A stretch of DNA of 64,000 bases from Arthrobacter sp. fls2-241-R2A-200 (GCF_030209745.1 NZ_JARVRJ010000004.1:186001-250000), one strand, 5' to 3'; shown: positions 36,698 through 47,300, counted from the first letter of the stretch. Notes: a model not told the origin generated them from the sequence alone. Numbers and translations: made by a program.

Positions 36698-38278
36698 TTA
36701 CTTACCCAGGAACTTGTCGAAACCCTTGGGAAGATTGAGCGAAGACGGATCGAAGTCTGCCATGTTCTGACCGAAAGCGGCGCCGGTAGGTGCTGCTGCG
36801 GATGCGTTGGCCCGCTTGGCCTCGGCCTCGCGCAGTTCCTGGGCCGCCTTGGCCGGGTTGCCTGAACGCGGCTTTTTCTTCGGCGCGTTCTTGCCGCCCT
36901 TACGGCCGCCGCCTGGGCCACCAAGACCGGGGATGCCGGGCATCCCTGGCATCCCGCCGCCCTGGGCAAGCTTCTTCATCATCTTCTGGGCTTGGCCAAA
37001 ACGTTCCAAGAGACCATTGACCTCGGAAACGTGCACGCCCGAGCCCTTGGCAATCCTGGCACGACGCGAGCCGTTGATGATCTTGGGGGCTACCCGCTCG
37101 TGCGGAGTCATGGAGCGGACGATGGCTTCGACCCGGTCGATTTCCCGTTCGTCGAAGTTCTCCAACTGCTGACGGATGTTCTGGGCGCCCGGCATCATCA
37201 TGAGCATTTTCTTCATGGAGCCCATGTTGCGGATCTGCTGCATCTGGGCCAGGAAGTCGTCCAGGGTGAAGTCTTCCTGGTCGGCGAACTTCTTCGCCAT
37301 CCTCGCGGCTTCATCTTTGTCCCAGGCCTTCTCAGCCTGCTCGATCAGGGTGAGGACATCGCCCATGTCAAGAATCCGCGAAGCCATGCGGTCCGGGTGG
37401 AAGAGTTCGAAGTCATCCAGGCCTTCGCCAGTGGACGCGAACATCACCGGCTTGCCGGTAACGGATGCCACGGACAGCGCCGCGCCGCCGCGCGCATCGC
37501 CGTCGAGCTTGGACAAGACGATGCCCGTGAAGTTAACGCCTTCGTCAAACGCCAGGGCCGTGTTGACGGCGTCCTGGCCGATCATGGAATCGATCACGAA
37601 CAGGACTTCGTTGGGGATGATCGCCTGGCGGATCCGGCGGGCCTGGTCCATCATCTCCGCGTCGACGCCGAGGCGCCCGGCGGTGTCAACAATGACGACG
37701 TCGTGCAGCTTCTGGCGCGCTTCTTCGACGCCGGCCTTGGCGACAGCAACAGGGTCCCCGGCCGGGTGCTCAAGCTCGGACGTGGCGCCCGGGTGCGGCG
37801 CGAACACCGGGACACCGGCGCGTTGGCCAACTACCTGCAGCTGGGTTACGGCGTTGGGACGCTGGAGGTCGCAAGCGACCAGCATGGGGCTGTGGCCCTG
37901 GGCCTTGAGCCACTTGGACAGCTTGCCGGCAAGGGTGGTCTTACCCGCACCTTGGAGGCCCGCGAGCATGATGACCGTGGGGCCTGTCTTGGCCAAGCGG
38001 ATACGCCGGGTTTCGCCGCCAAGGATCTCCACGAGTTCCTCGTTGACGATCTTGACGATCTGCTGGCTGGGATTCAGGGCACCAGAGACCTCGGCACCGA
38101 GTGCACGTTCGCGGACGCGCGATGTGAACTCGCGGACCACAGATACGGCAACGTCCGCGTCCAACAGGGCGCGGCGGATCTCCCGGACGGTGGCATCGAC
38201 ATCGGCCTCGGAGAGCCGCCCCTTGCCACGAAGGTTCTTGAAGGTTGCTGTCAACCGGTCAGAGAGTGAATTGAACAC
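36698..38278 (-). CDS. ffh: Signal recognition particle protein Ffh
   Basis: SRP54 homologue, 526 residues from a GTG start. N domain at about 1-90; G domain with GLQGAGKTTLAGKL, VDTAGRLG and LSKLDGDARGG; M domain with the methionine-rich segment MQQIRNMGSMKKMLMMMPG. A Gly/Pro/Met-rich and basic tail follows (GMPGMPGIPGLGG, GRKGGKNAPKKK). It pairs with FtsY, encoded about 5 kb away in this window, for cotranslational membrane targeting. Confidence 0.96.
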   Translation of the reverse strand: MFNSLSDRLTATFKNLRGKGRLSEADVDATVREIRRALLDADVAVSVVREFTSRVRERALGAEVSGALNPSQQIVKIVNEELVEILGGETRRIRLAKTGPTVIMLAGLQGAGKTTLAGKLSKWLKAQGHSPMLVACDLQRPNAVTQLQVVGQRAGVPVFAPHPGATSELEHPAGDPVAVAKAGVEEARQKLHDVVIVDTAGRLGVDAEMMDQARRIRQAIIPNEVLFVIDSMIGQDAVNTALAFDEGVNFTGIVLSKLDGDARGGAALSVASVTGKPVMFASTGEGLDDFELFHPDRMASRILDMGDVLTLIEQAEKAWDKDEAARMAKKFADQEDFTLDDFLAQMQQIRNMGSMKKMLMMMPGAQNIRQQLENFDEREIDRVEAIVRSMTPHERVAPKIINGSRRARIAKGSGVHVSEVNGLLERFGQAQKMMKKLAQGGGMPGMPGIPGLGGPGGGRKGGKNAPKKKPRSGNPAKAAQELREAEAKRANASAAAPTGAAFGQNMADFDPSSLNLPKGFDKFLGK

Positions 38279-38428
38279 GCGCCGTGCACTTCTTTCGATG
38301 GTCTACGAATGGCGGCCAATGCGGCACGCCATAGTCTTGACGATTCTTGCCCCAACAAATATGTCTCAACTACGGGACTCGACTATCTAGGGTACCAAGC
38401 CGGACCTGCAAGATGGCATGCTGGCAAG

Positions 38429-39829
38429 GTGACCGACAAAACAAGCATTAAAACTTTGCTCATCCTCGGTGCGTCCGGGGACCTGACAGGCAGGCTCCTT
38501 CTGCCCGGACTTGCGGGGCTCCTGGCCAGCGGACGGGCGCCAGGACTTCAACTGGTCGGTGCCGGATCGGACGCGTGGACCACGGATCAGTGGAAGGAAA
38601 GGGTCACGGACGCGTTCAAGCAAGCGTCCGATGCCGCGGATGGTTCGGGGCGGAAGGCCCTTGCCGGCATTGTGAAATCCACCGATTACCACCAAGTCGA
38701 TGTCACTGCCGATGGTCCGTTGGCAGAGCTCCTTGCACAGCTGGAAGGACCGGTGGCGGTGTACTTCGCGTTGCCACCCCACATCAGCCAGAAAGCGTGC
38801 GAGGTCCTGCATCGGGATCAGTTGCCCGCGGGCACGCGGCTGGTGATGGAGAAACCGTTCGGGTCCGGAACGGAGTCAGCGCATCAGCTGAACAAGACCC
38901 TGGCAGCGCTGGTTCCCGAGGACCATATCCATCGCGTGGATCACTTCCTGGGCAAAGCCACCGTGCTAAACATCCTGGGACTGCGTTTTGCCAATAGGTT
39001 CCTTGAGCCGGTGTGGAACCGGGAACACATCGAAAAGGTAGAGATCGTGTTCGACGAGGACTTGGCGTTGGAAGGCCGCGCCCGGTATTACGACGGCGCC
39101 GGTGCGCTCCGGGACATGATCCAGAGCCACTTGCTCCACATCATGGCATTTCTGGCCATCGACGCCCCGGCAAGCATCAACGCCCAAGACTTGCGCGACG
39201 CCGTCGCCACCGTCCTGCGGGCCAGCAGCATCAAGGCCCCCTACGCCCGCTCCACGCACAGGGCCAGGTACACAGCAGGCAAGCTCGCCGGCCGGACGGT
39301 CCCCGATTACACCGCCGAAGCCGGGGTGGATCCGAAAAGGAACACCGAAACCCTCGCCGAGGTCCAAGTGGACATCGATAACTGGCGTTGGAAGGGTGTC
39401 CCCTTCATTCTTCGCTCCGGCAAGGCCATCGGCCCCAAACGGAAGGAAGCCGTCATCACTTTCCGCCCGGTCCCCCACCTCCCCAACGGCTTCACCGGTG
39501 TGGACTCCCCCAACCAGCTCCGGATCGGGTTCGGCCCGGACGTCCTTGAGCTCGACGTCGACGTCAACGGCCCCGGCGACGTCTTTAGCCTGGATCGCGC
39601 AAACCTCATCGCTGAGCTGAACGCCAGCGAACTACTGCCCTACGGAGAAGTCTTGGAGGGCATCTTGGCGGGCGATCCCCTGCTGTCCGTCCGTGGCGAT
39701 ACCGCCGAGGACTGCTGGCGGATCATCGAACCTGTCCTCCGGGCCTGGGAGCGGGGCACGGTCCCCTTGGAAGAGTACGACGCCGGCAGTGCCGGTCCCG
39801 CTGATTGGGCCACCTCGGTGGCTGACTGA
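38429..39829 (+). CDS. zwf: Glucose-6-phosphate dehydrogenase
   Basis: A 466-residue NADP-type glucose-6-phosphate dehydrogenase: cofactor motif LGASGDLTGRLL, substrate motif HRVDHFLGK, and DMIQSHLLHIMAF. It opens the pentose phosphate pathway. GTG at 38429 was chosen because homologues start shortly before TLLILGASGD; no strong ribosome site is visible. It stands alone, without opcA, tal or pgl, so it is probably an accessory isozyme. It diverges from ffh and ends in a strong hairpin. Confidence 0.9.
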   Translation: MTDKTSIKTLLILGASGDLTGRLLLPGLAGLLASGRAPGLQLVGAGSDAWTTDQWKERVTDAFKQASDAADGSGRKALAGIVKSTDYHQVDVTADGPLAELLAQLEGPVAVYFALPPHISQKACEVLHRDQLPAGTRLVMEKPFGSGTESAHQLNKTLAALVPEDHIHRVDHFLGKATVLNILGLRFANRFLEPVWNREHIEKVEIVFDEDLALEGRARYYDGAGALRDMIQSHLLHIMAFLAIDAPASINAQDLRDAVATVLRASSIKAPYARSTHRARYTAGKLAGRTVPDYTAEAGVDPKRNTETLAEVQVDIDNWRWKGVPFILRSGKAIGPKRKEAVITFRPVPHLPNGFTGVDSPNQLRIGFGPDVLELDVDVNGPGDVFSLDRANLIAELNASELLPYGEVLEGILAGDPLLSVRGDTAEDCWRIIEPVLRAWERGTVPLEEYDAGSAGPADWATSVAD

Positions 39830-39871
39830 CCTCGTCGGAAACCCGGCGGACGTCGTCGCCGGAACGCACAG

Positions 39872-39903
39872 CGGACCGGGTACCTTGATCGGTACCCGGT
39901 CCG
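39872..39903 (+). terminator. Terminator after zwf
   Basis: CGGACCGGGTACC (39872-39884) and its exact complement (39891-39903) form 13-bp arms around TTGATC, followed by TTGTCATTTC. It probably serves zwf and, being symmetric, may also act on the opposing glnB transcript. Confidence 0.8.
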
Positions 39904-39941
39904 TTGTCATTTCTACGTCCGCTTGGATTTAGCGGAATGCC

Positions 39942-39974
39942 GAACTCAAATGGCTGCAGAACTCAAATGGCTGC
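39942..39974. repeat. Tandem duplication at the 3' end of glnB
   Basis: GAACTCAAATGGCTGC occurs at 39942-39957 and again at 39959-39974. The second copy contains the glnB stop region, so the first is a duplicated tail outside the gene. Confidence 0.75.
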
Positions 39975-40301
39975 CGCCCCGCGCTCGCCCGTGCGAACCC
40001 TGATGGCCTCATGCACGTCCACGGTCCAGACCTTGCCGTCGCCGGCACGGCCAGTGTTGGAGCTCGCAATCAAGACGTCGAGGATATCGTCAGCCTGCTC
40101 ATCGGTTGCCAGCACTTCTACTCGGATCTTGGGCAGGAGGTCCACGCTGTACTCAGCACCGCGGTACACCTCGGTGTACCCACGCTGCCGGCCATAGCCG
40201 CTGGCCGCGCTGACCGTCAGTCCCTGCACGCCGTAGGCCTCCAAGCCTTCCCGAATGGCGTCCAACTTCTCGGGGCGTACGATCGCCGTGATGAGTTTCA
40301 T
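39963..40301 (-). CDS. glnB: Nitrogen regulatory protein P-II
   Basis: P-II signal protein (GlnB/GlnK), 112 residues. The T-loop RGYTEVYRGAEYSVDLLPK contains the modifiable tyrosine (adenylylated in actinobacteria). The B- and C-loop motif TGRAGDGKVW binds ATP and effectors. Its ATG overlaps the amtB stop (ATGA), so it is the partner that blocks the ammonium channel when nitrogen is plentiful. Confidence 0.96.
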   Translation of the reverse strand: MKLITAIVRPEKLDAIREGLEAYGVQGLTVSAASGYGRQRGYTEVYRGAEYSVDLLPKIRVEVLATDEQADDILDVLIASSNTGRAGDGKVWTVDVHEAIRVRTGERGAAAI

Positions 40302-41626
40302 GCTTGGACACTCTCCTTGCCTGAGACGGGTGCTTCGGCATCGGCCGTCACCTTGCCGGTGATGAGGTCGTGGAGGGGTTGGAAGCTCCCGCCGTGGCCA
40401 CCGACGCCGAACTCGTAGGCCGTTTCTGCGTGCAGGCTAAGGTCTGCACCGGCGATTTCCTGACGTTCGCTGATACGGAAGCCCATGAGCTTGTGGATCG
40501 GGTAGGCAATGATGAACGTCATCACTCCGGTGAAGATGATGGAGCAGAGGGCTGCAAGGCACTGTGCCACCAACTGGGTGGTTCCACCGCCGTAGAACAC
40601 TCCTGCGGGACCCTGGGTGGGTGTTGCAAGGAAACCGATGGCGACTGTTCCGATGACACCTGACACCAGGTGGACTCCGACCACGTCGAGCGAGTCGTCA
40701 TAACCAAGCTTGAATTTCAGTCCGACGGCCAGGGCTGAGGCAACGCCTGCTGCCACACCGAGGGCGATGGCACCGAGCGGGGACAGGTTCGCGCAAGCCG
40801 GAGTGATGGCCACAAGACCGGCAACAACACCGGAGGCGGCTCCGAGCGAGGTGGGGTGTCCGTCACGGATTCGTTCAACGATCAACCAACCGAGCATCGC
40901 CGCTGCGGGTGCCGCAAGCGTGTTGATCCAGATGAGGCCTGCCTGCTGAACGTTTGCTGCTGCCCCGGCGTTGAAGCCGAACCAACCGAACCAGAGAATC
41001 GCTGCACCGAGCATGACCAGCGGAACGTTGTGGGGGCGGTGGTTGGGGTCGCGGCCAAAGCCTTTGCGGTTGCCAATGATCAGGACCAGGATCAGGCCGG
41101 CAACACCGGCGTTGATGTGAACCACGGTTCCACCGGCAAAGTCGATGACCGGCGCGAAAGTCTGGCCGAACCAGCCATCCTTGGAGAAGAGCCCGCCGCC
41201 CCACACCATGTAGGCCATGGGTGCGTAGACCAGAGTCGCCCAGATGAGGGTGAACAAGGTCCACGCCGAGAACTTGGCACGGTCGGCGATCGCACCGGAG
41301 ATCAGGGCAACTGTGATGATCGCGAACGTGGCAGCGTATCCAACGTGGAGGAGGTCAGCCGGGTCCGTGAAGTTGTGCAAGCCAAAGTGGCTGAACGGGT
41401 TCGCGAAAATCTGGAAGAAATTGTCCGTGTTGCTGGTGGACATTGAGGCACCCCACAGCACCCACACGAGGGTCACTGTGCCGATGGCGATGAAGCTCAT
41501 CATCATCATGTTCAAGGCGGCTTTGGCGCGGGTCATGCCACCATAGAAGAATGCCAGGCCCGGGGTCATGAACAGCACGAATGCTGAAGCGACCAGGAGC
41601 CAAACGAGACCGGCGGTAAAGTCCAT
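40298..41626 (-). CDS. amtB: Ammonium transporter
   Basis: Amt channel of 442 residues with about 11 membrane segments. The twin pore histidines are in GGTVVHINAGV and VVGVHLVSGV, and FYGGMTRAKAALNMMM is the first helix signature. The last 60 residues form a hydrophilic cytosolic tail. It is co-transcribed with glnB. A GlnR-type site is seen in the promoter region at 41733-41748. Confidence 0.96.
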   Translation of the reverse strand: MDFTAGLVWLLVASAFVLFMTPGLAFFYGGMTRAKAALNMMMMSFIAIGTVTLVWVLWGASMSTSNTDNFFQIFANPFSHFGLHNFTDPADLLHVGYAATFAIITVALISGAIADRAKFSAWTLFTLIWATLVYAPMAYMVWGGGLFSKDGWFGQTFAPVIDFAGGTVVHINAGVAGLILVLIIGNRKGFGRDPNHRPHNVPLVMLGAAILWFGWFGFNAGAAANVQQAGLIWINTLAAPAAAMLGWLIVERIRDGHPTSLGAASGVVAGLVAITPACANLSPLGAIALGVAAGVASALAVGLKFKLGYDDSLDVVGVHLVSGVIGTVAIGFLATPTQGPAGVFYGGGTTQLVAQCLAALCSIIFTGVMTFIIAYPIHKLMGFRISERQEIAGADLSLHAETAYEFGVGGHGGSFQPLHDLITGKVTADAEAPVSGKESVQA

Positions 41627-41732
41627 GTCTGCGTCCTCTCTGCTTAAGATGCGGGCTAAGCCGCCTGTCCCAACGCATTTGCGTTCTACAGAAGAGTTTG
41701 GTTGCGCAGTGTTTCACCTGCGAAGGTTTTAG

Positions 41733-41748
41733 ATTGCAGGGCTGTTAC
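41733..41748 (-). promoter_or_regulatory. Putative GlnR box upstream of amtB-glnB
   Basis: On the minus strand the sequence reads GTAAC, AGCCCT, GCAAT. This is close to the actinobacterial GlnR consensus GTnAC-N6-GnAAC, with one mismatch at the last base. It lies about 107 bp upstream of the amtB start, and the target genes are classic GlnR targets. Confidence 0.5.
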
Positions 41749-41802
41749 AAGAACTTCTCCAACGTAAATGGTGCATATCACACGTGTTACGGATATGTTT
41801 CG

Positions 41803-41838
41803 TCAGTCCCGTCCACACCTTCAGTCCCGTCCATACCT
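41803..41838. repeat. 18-bp tandem repeat upstream of the MFS gene
   Basis: TCAGTCCCGTCCACACCT (41803-41820) is followed directly by the same sequence with one change (41821-41838). It lies just before the ribosome site of the transporter gene. Confidence 0.7.
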
Positions 41839-41866
41839 TCCGAGCCAGCCAAAGGACCACACCGCG

Positions 41867-43114
41867 ATGACCACCAGTCCCGAATCCCGCATGGCTGAAG
41901 GGGCCCGGACTACAAAAGTCCGGCTACCCCGGGACATCAAGGTGATGCTCGTCGCCGCGTTCCTCATCGCCTTGGGATTCGGACTTGTCGCTCCGGTCCT
42001 GCCGCAGTTCGCCACGACGTTCGACGTCGGCGCCACGGCTGCCGCCGTCATCGTCAGCATCTTTGCGTTCATGCGGCTCATTTTCGCCCCGGCGGGTGGC
42101 GCCCTTATCGGCCGCTTTGGCGAGCGGAACGTCTACGTGTCCGGTCTGCTGATCGTGGCAGCGTCCACCGCTGCCTGCGCGTTCGCCCAAAACTATTGGC
42201 AACTACTGATCTTCCGCGGCCTGGGCGGGGCTGGTTCGGTGATGTTCACTGTTGCCGCCATGGGCCTGCTCATCAAGCTTGCCCCGCCCGAACGGCGGGG
42301 GCAGGTCTCAGGTGCCTACGCCTCTTCGTTCCTGATCGGCAGCGTGCTCGGTCCCGTGGTGGGGGGCCTCCTGGCCGGGTTCGGGCTCCGCGTTCCCTTC
42401 CTCGCATATGCCGGTGCATTGTTGGTGGCGGCCCTGGTGGTACGCACGAGCCTTAGCGGAGAAGGAAATATCTCCCGGGAAGGGCCCGCTGCACCGGCGA
42501 TGAACCTGAAGGAGGCGCTGGCGGACTCGGCCTACCGCGCGGCGGTGTTCTCCAGCTTTGGCAACGGCTGGGTGACCTTTGGCGTTCGCATGGCCACCAT
42601 CCCGTTGTTCGCCGCTGCCGCACTGCGATCCGGTCCCGGAACCGCGGCCTGGGCGTTGGCCGTCTTTGCCGTGGGCAACGCCCTGTCCTTGACCTTTTCC
42701 GGACGTCTTGCCGATGCCTGGGGACGCAAGCCCCTCCTGATCCCCGGCCTGCTTGTGACCGGGCTGGCAACCGGAGTCATCGGGTTGACGTCCGGCGTAC
42801 CAGCCTTCCTTGCGGCTTCGGCCGTGGCAGGCTTCGGCTCGGGCCTTCTCGGACCGGCCCAGCAGGCCGCGGTCGCCGATGTCATTGGCCGTGGCCGCTC
42901 CGGAGGGAAGGTGCTGGCCGTCTTCCAAATGGCTTCTGACACCGGCGCCATCATCGGCCCCGTAGTGGCCGGGCTCCTTGCCGATCGCTTCGGCTACGGG
43001 TGGGCGTTCGGCATCACCGGCGGAGTGCTGGTCCTGACGGCTGCCGCCTGGCTGATGGCCCGTGAACCGCTGAGGAACCCGCAACCTCAATCCACAACGG
43101 GTTCGTTGGGTTAG
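41867..43114 (+). CDS. MFS transporter
   Basis: A 415-residue major facilitator superfamily exporter-like protein with 12 predicted membrane segments. The loop-2 motif is GGALIGRFGERNVYV, and SGRLADAWGRKPLL is its second-half copy. PVLPQFATTF in helix 1 and GPVVGGLLAGFGLRVPF (motif C) suggest a drug:H+ antiporter. ATG at 41867 was chosen because AAAGGA precedes it; an earlier start at 41768 would translate the tandem repeat. Its 3' end overlaps that of ftsY by four bases. Substrate unknown. Confidence 0.88.
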   Translation: MTTSPESRMAEGARTTKVRLPRDIKVMLVAAFLIALGFGLVAPVLPQFATTFDVGATAAAVIVSIFAFMRLIFAPAGGALIGRFGERNVYVSGLLIVAASTAACAFAQNYWQLLIFRGLGGAGSVMFTVAAMGLLIKLAPPERRGQVSGAYASSFLIGSVLGPVVGGLLAGFGLRVPFLAYAGALLVAALVVRTSLSGEGNISREGPAAPAMNLKEALADSAYRAAVFSSFGNGWVTFGVRMATIPLFAAAALRSGPGTAAWALAVFAVGNALSLTFSGRLADAWGRKPLLIPGLLVTGLATGVIGLTSGVPAFLAASAVAGFGSGLLGPAQQAAVADVIGRGRSGGKVLAVFQMASDTGAIIGPVVAGLLADRFGYGWAFGITGGVLVLTAAAWLMAREPLRNPQPQSTTGSLG

Positions 43115-44316
43115 TTCAGCAGCGCGTCCACGAAGCTTTCTGCGTCGAAGGGGGCGAGGTCATCCGGGCCTTCGCCCAAGCCAATGAGTTTCACGGGGAC
43201 ACCCAGTGATTTCTGGATGGCCACCACGATCCCGCCCTTTGCCGTGCCGTCGAGCTTGGTCAGCACGATTCCGGTGATGTTGACCACTTCAGCGAACACA
43301 CGTGCCTGGTTGAGGCCGTTTTGTCCTGTGGTCGCATCGAGGACCAGCAGGACTTCGTCCACCTCGGCCAGCTTCTCGATGACGCGTTTGACCTTGCCGA
43401 GCTCATCCATCAGGCCGGTCTTGTTCTGCAGGCGCCCCGCGGTATCGACCATCACTACGTCCACTTCCTGGTCGATGCCCGCCTTGACGGCCTCGTAAGC
43501 CACAGAGGCAGGGTCGGCGCCGTCGACGTCGGACTTCACGGTCGGGACGCCCACGCGCTGGCCCCAGGTAGCCAACTGCTCGGCAGCGGCTGCACGGAAA
43601 GTATCGGCGGCACCAAGCAACACATCTTTGTCTTCGGCTACGAGGACGCGCGCGAGCTTGCCCACCGTGGTGGTCTTGCCAACGCCGTTAACTCCAACAA
43701 CAAGCACGACGGCGGGACGGTCGGCCTTGCGGGTCACGTTAAGGGAGCGGTCCATGTCCGGATCCACGAGCTTGACCAGCTCTTCGCGCAGCATCGCCTT
43801 GACATGTTCGGGGCTGCGGGTGCCGAGGACCTTGACCCTTTCACGCAGCGCGTCCACAAGTTCCATGGTGGGCTCGGTGCCGAGGTCGGCCATCAGGAGG
43901 GTCTCCTCCACCTCGTCCCAGACGTTCTCGTCGATCTTGTCACCGGACAGGAGGGCCAGGAGGCCTTTGCCCAGGATGTTGTTGGACTTGACCAGCCGGG
44001 CACGGAGGCGGGTGAGCCTGCCATCCACTGGTGCCGGAGTATCCCTGGGTATGGTCTCCAAGCCGGCGGCGTCATCGGGAACGTCGACGCCCTCGGTGGC
44101 GCCATCGAAGGTGGGAGCGGGGGCGGTCACCGAATCGGGGCGGTCCTCCACAAGGGTTCCGCCGCCTGCTGCCGACGACTGGACGGGATCGTTGGAATCA
44201 CGCGTTCCGGAGTACGTGGCCCCGGACTTCCGGGCCTTCACCAGGACCGGCACGAGTCCGCCGACCACCACGAGCGCAGCGACAATGGACAGAATTATGG
44301 GTAGGAAATCGTTCAC
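43111..44316 (-). CDS. ftsY: Signal recognition particle receptor FtsY
   Basis: FtsY, 401 residues from a GTG start. It has an N-terminal membrane helix (about 5-27), as in other high-GC gram-positives, then an acidic linker, and the NG domain with GVNGVGKTTTVGKLA, DTAGRLQNK and TKLDGTAKGG. It forms the receptor for the Ffh-SRP complex. It follows smc, the usual actinobacterial order. Confidence 0.96.
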   Translation of the reverse strand: MNDFLPIILSIVAALVVVGGLVPVLVKARKSGATYSGTRDSNDPVQSSAAGGGTLVEDRPDSVTAPAPTFDGATEGVDVPDDAAGLETIPRDTPAPVDGRLTRLRARLVKSNNILGKGLLALLSGDKIDENVWDEVEETLLMADLGTEPTMELVDALRERVKVLGTRSPEHVKAMLREELVKLVDPDMDRSLNVTRKADRPAVVLVVGVNGVGKTTTVGKLARVLVAEDKDVLLGAADTFRAAAAEQLATWGQRVGVPTVKSDVDGADPASVAYEAVKAGIDQEVDVVMVDTAGRLQNKTGLMDELGKVKRVIEKLAEVDEVLLVLDATTGQNGLNQARVFAEVVNITGIVLTKLDGTAKGGIVVAIQKSLGVPVKLIGLGEGPDDLAPFDAESFVDALLN

Positions 44317-44336
44317 CCCACTACCCTCTCATAAAG

Positions 44337-47300
44337 CTATGCGCCGGCACCGAGCCTTTGGCTGATCACGGTGGACACGCCGTCGCCCCGCATGGTCACC
44401 CCGTACAGCGCGTCAGCGACTTCCATGGTCCGTTTCTGGTGGGTAATGACGATCAACTGGCTGGATTCACGGAGTTCTTCGAAGATGGTGATCAGCCTGC
44501 CAAGGTTGGTGTCATCCAGCGCGGCTTCAACCTCGTCCATGACGTAGAAGGGCGACGGGCGGGCCTTGAAGATTGCCACCAGCAAAGCCACGGCTGTCAG
44601 GGAACGCTCACCCCCTGACAGGAGTGAAAGCCTCTTGATCTTTTTCCCTGCGGGCCTGGCCTCAACCTCGATGCCGGTGGTCAGCATGTCATCGGGGTCC
44701 GTGAGCACCAGCCGTCCTTCTCCACCCGGGAAAAGCCTGGCGAAAACGTGGTCGAACTGTGCCGCCGTATCGGCAAATGCCTCCCTGAAAACCTGTTCGA
44801 CGCGGTTGTCGACCTCTTTGATGATGTCCAGCAAGTCCTTTCGGCTCGCTTTGAGATCTTCGAGCTGGGAGCTGAGGAACTGATGTCTTTCCTCAAGGGC
44901 CGCGAACTCCTCCAAGGCCAATGGATTGACTTTCCCCAAGGCAGCCAATTCCCGTTCAGCTTTCTTCAGGCGTTTCTCCTGTTCCGCCCGCACGAACGGA
45001 ACTCCCTCCGCCACTGCTTCGCCGTGCTCATCGACGGAGACCCGGAGTTCCGCCCATTTGTCGGGGGTCGAAACCGGCAGTGCAGGCACGGGCAGGTCAG
45101 GACCGTAATCGGCGACGAGTTGCTCGGCGGAAAGCCCCAATTCTTCGATGGATCTGCTTTCCAAGGCCTCGATGCGCAGGCGCTGTTGGGTCCGGGCCAT
45201 CTCATCCCGGTGCACCGAATCGGTCAACCGGGCAAGCTCACTGGCCAAGGCCTCGTTTCCCGCCCGAACCTCGGTCAGCTCCTTGTCCACCAGTTCGCGC
45301 CGTTCCTCGGCGAGGTCGCGTTCACGTCCGGCCTCTGCCAAGGAAATGTCCGCGAAAAGGAGCGTCCGCTCCACCGCGGCTGCCACCGCAGCTGCGCGTT
45401 GGGCTTGGGCCCGGCGTCGCTGGGCCCGCCTCGCCGCTTCTTCACGGGCACGGCGTTCGGTGGCTGCGGCCCGTTCAAGGGATGTGGCCCGATTCACCAA
45501 GGCGCTTACTTGCTCTTCGGCGGTACGAAGAGTCAGGCGGGCTTCTGTTTCCCGGGAGCGCGCAACCCGTGCCTGCGCTGCGAGCTCGTCGCGCTGATCG
45601 GTGGACGGCTCCTCCTCCGGGGCTTCCTGGGCCGCAGCCAGGCGCTCGGCTGCGACTTCCAGGTCCAGTTGGGCCGTAGCAATGTTCTCCTCGGCCTTGG
45701 CCATGGAAGCAGCAAGCCTCTCACTTTCGCCAACGGCGCTGCGAAGGACCGAGTTCAGGTGGCCCAGGCGTTCAGCAACGGCAGCGAGGCGGGCGTCGGA
45801 TTCGTGCAGCCGTTCCAGCGCCGCATCAGCCCGCTCCTGCGCTTCGGCGCGGCGCGACTGCGCACCTGCCAAGGCGAAACGACCCCGTTCCAGACGTGCC
45901 GTGACCTCTTGAAGGCGGGCAGCGGCGTCGTCCATTGCCGCCTGGATCTCCAGCAAGGAAGGCGCGGTTGCCGAACCTCCGGTGACCGTCAAAGCGGTGA
46001 AGATATCCCCTTCGCGCGTGGCAGCGATGAGGTGCGGCTGCTCGCGCACCACCTCAGCAGCCACGGCCACGTCCTCGACGACGACCGTCCGGGCAAGGAG
46101 CTCCAGCGCACCGTGAGCGGCCGGATCCGCAATGGTGACGACGTCGGCGGCCCACCGGCACCCGGCAGGAAGCGGGCTCGCTTGCAGGGCGCTCCCTTGT
46201 TCCCGGACTTCGGGATTCGGATTGCTGGCGAGCAGCAGCGCCGCGCGTCCGGCGTCGTCGTCTTTCAAGATCCTCAGGGCTGCAACAGCGCCGTCCAGGT
46301 CCGCCACCATCAAAGCATCCGATGCGCTGCCAAGCGCGGCCGCTATGGCCGCCTCGTACCCCGGTTCAATCGCTACTTGCCCTGCGAGCGCCCCGAGGAT
46401 CGCTCGGCTGCCGGCGGACAGCAGGTGCTGGGAACCGTCCTTGCGGCTCATTCCAAGTTCCAGTGCATCCCGCCGCGCAGCGAGGGCATCGCGCTCACGG
46501 ACTGCGTCCCGTTCGGCTGCTTTGAGTTCCTCGATTTCGGCGAGCACCGCGTCGAGGGCCGCATTGGCGTCCTCGTACTCCGCGTCCAAGCCCTCTTCGC
46601 CATCCTCTGCCCCGGCCACTTGCGACTCGAGGGCCGTGAATTCGCTCTGGGCCTTACGACGGCGTTGGTCGCCTTGCGTGAGCGATTCCCGTAAACGTCC
46701 GAGTTCAGCCTCCGCCGCCTCCGCGCGGGACCTGGCTGCGGCAACCTGACCGGCAAGCCTGGCCAGGCCCTCCCGGCGATCAGCAGCGGCCCGCAACATT
46801 GCTGTGAGCCGTTTGTCTTCGGCCGCGGCGAGCGCTTCGGCTGCGTCCTTGGCCACGGTTGCTTCAAGAAGTGCTGCCTGCTTGGTTTGGATGTCCAGCT
46901 CAAGTGCGGCTTGTTCTGCGCGGACCCGCGCTGCCTGGTGTTCGAGCTGTTCCGGGTCCCTCCCTGGATCCGGCGCGGAATCGGAGGAGCCCAAGAGACG
47001 ACGGCGTTCTGTCGCCAGGGATCCCAGCGATCGGAGCCGTTCCCTTGCTGCTGAGAGCTGGTACCAGTGGTCCCGGGCGGCGTTAAGGCGTGGCGTTGCC
47101 TCCGCAGCCCGAAGCTCCAGGGCAGCTTGCCTGTGCCGGCCCACGGCGAGTTGCTCTTCAACGACCCCGCGGCGTTCCTTGAGCGCCGTTTCATCGGCAA
47201 CGTCCCGTTCCAAGGTGGTTCGCAACTGAACCAGGTCGTCGGCGAGGAGACGGGCGCGGGCGTCCCTGACATCGAACTGAACCGTTTGCGCGCGCCTGGC

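Noticed and set aside
44748..46694. A plus-strand frame of 648 residues opposite smc
   Set aside because: Low stop-codon density on the opposite strand of GC-rich coiled-coil sequence; no ribosome site or fold.
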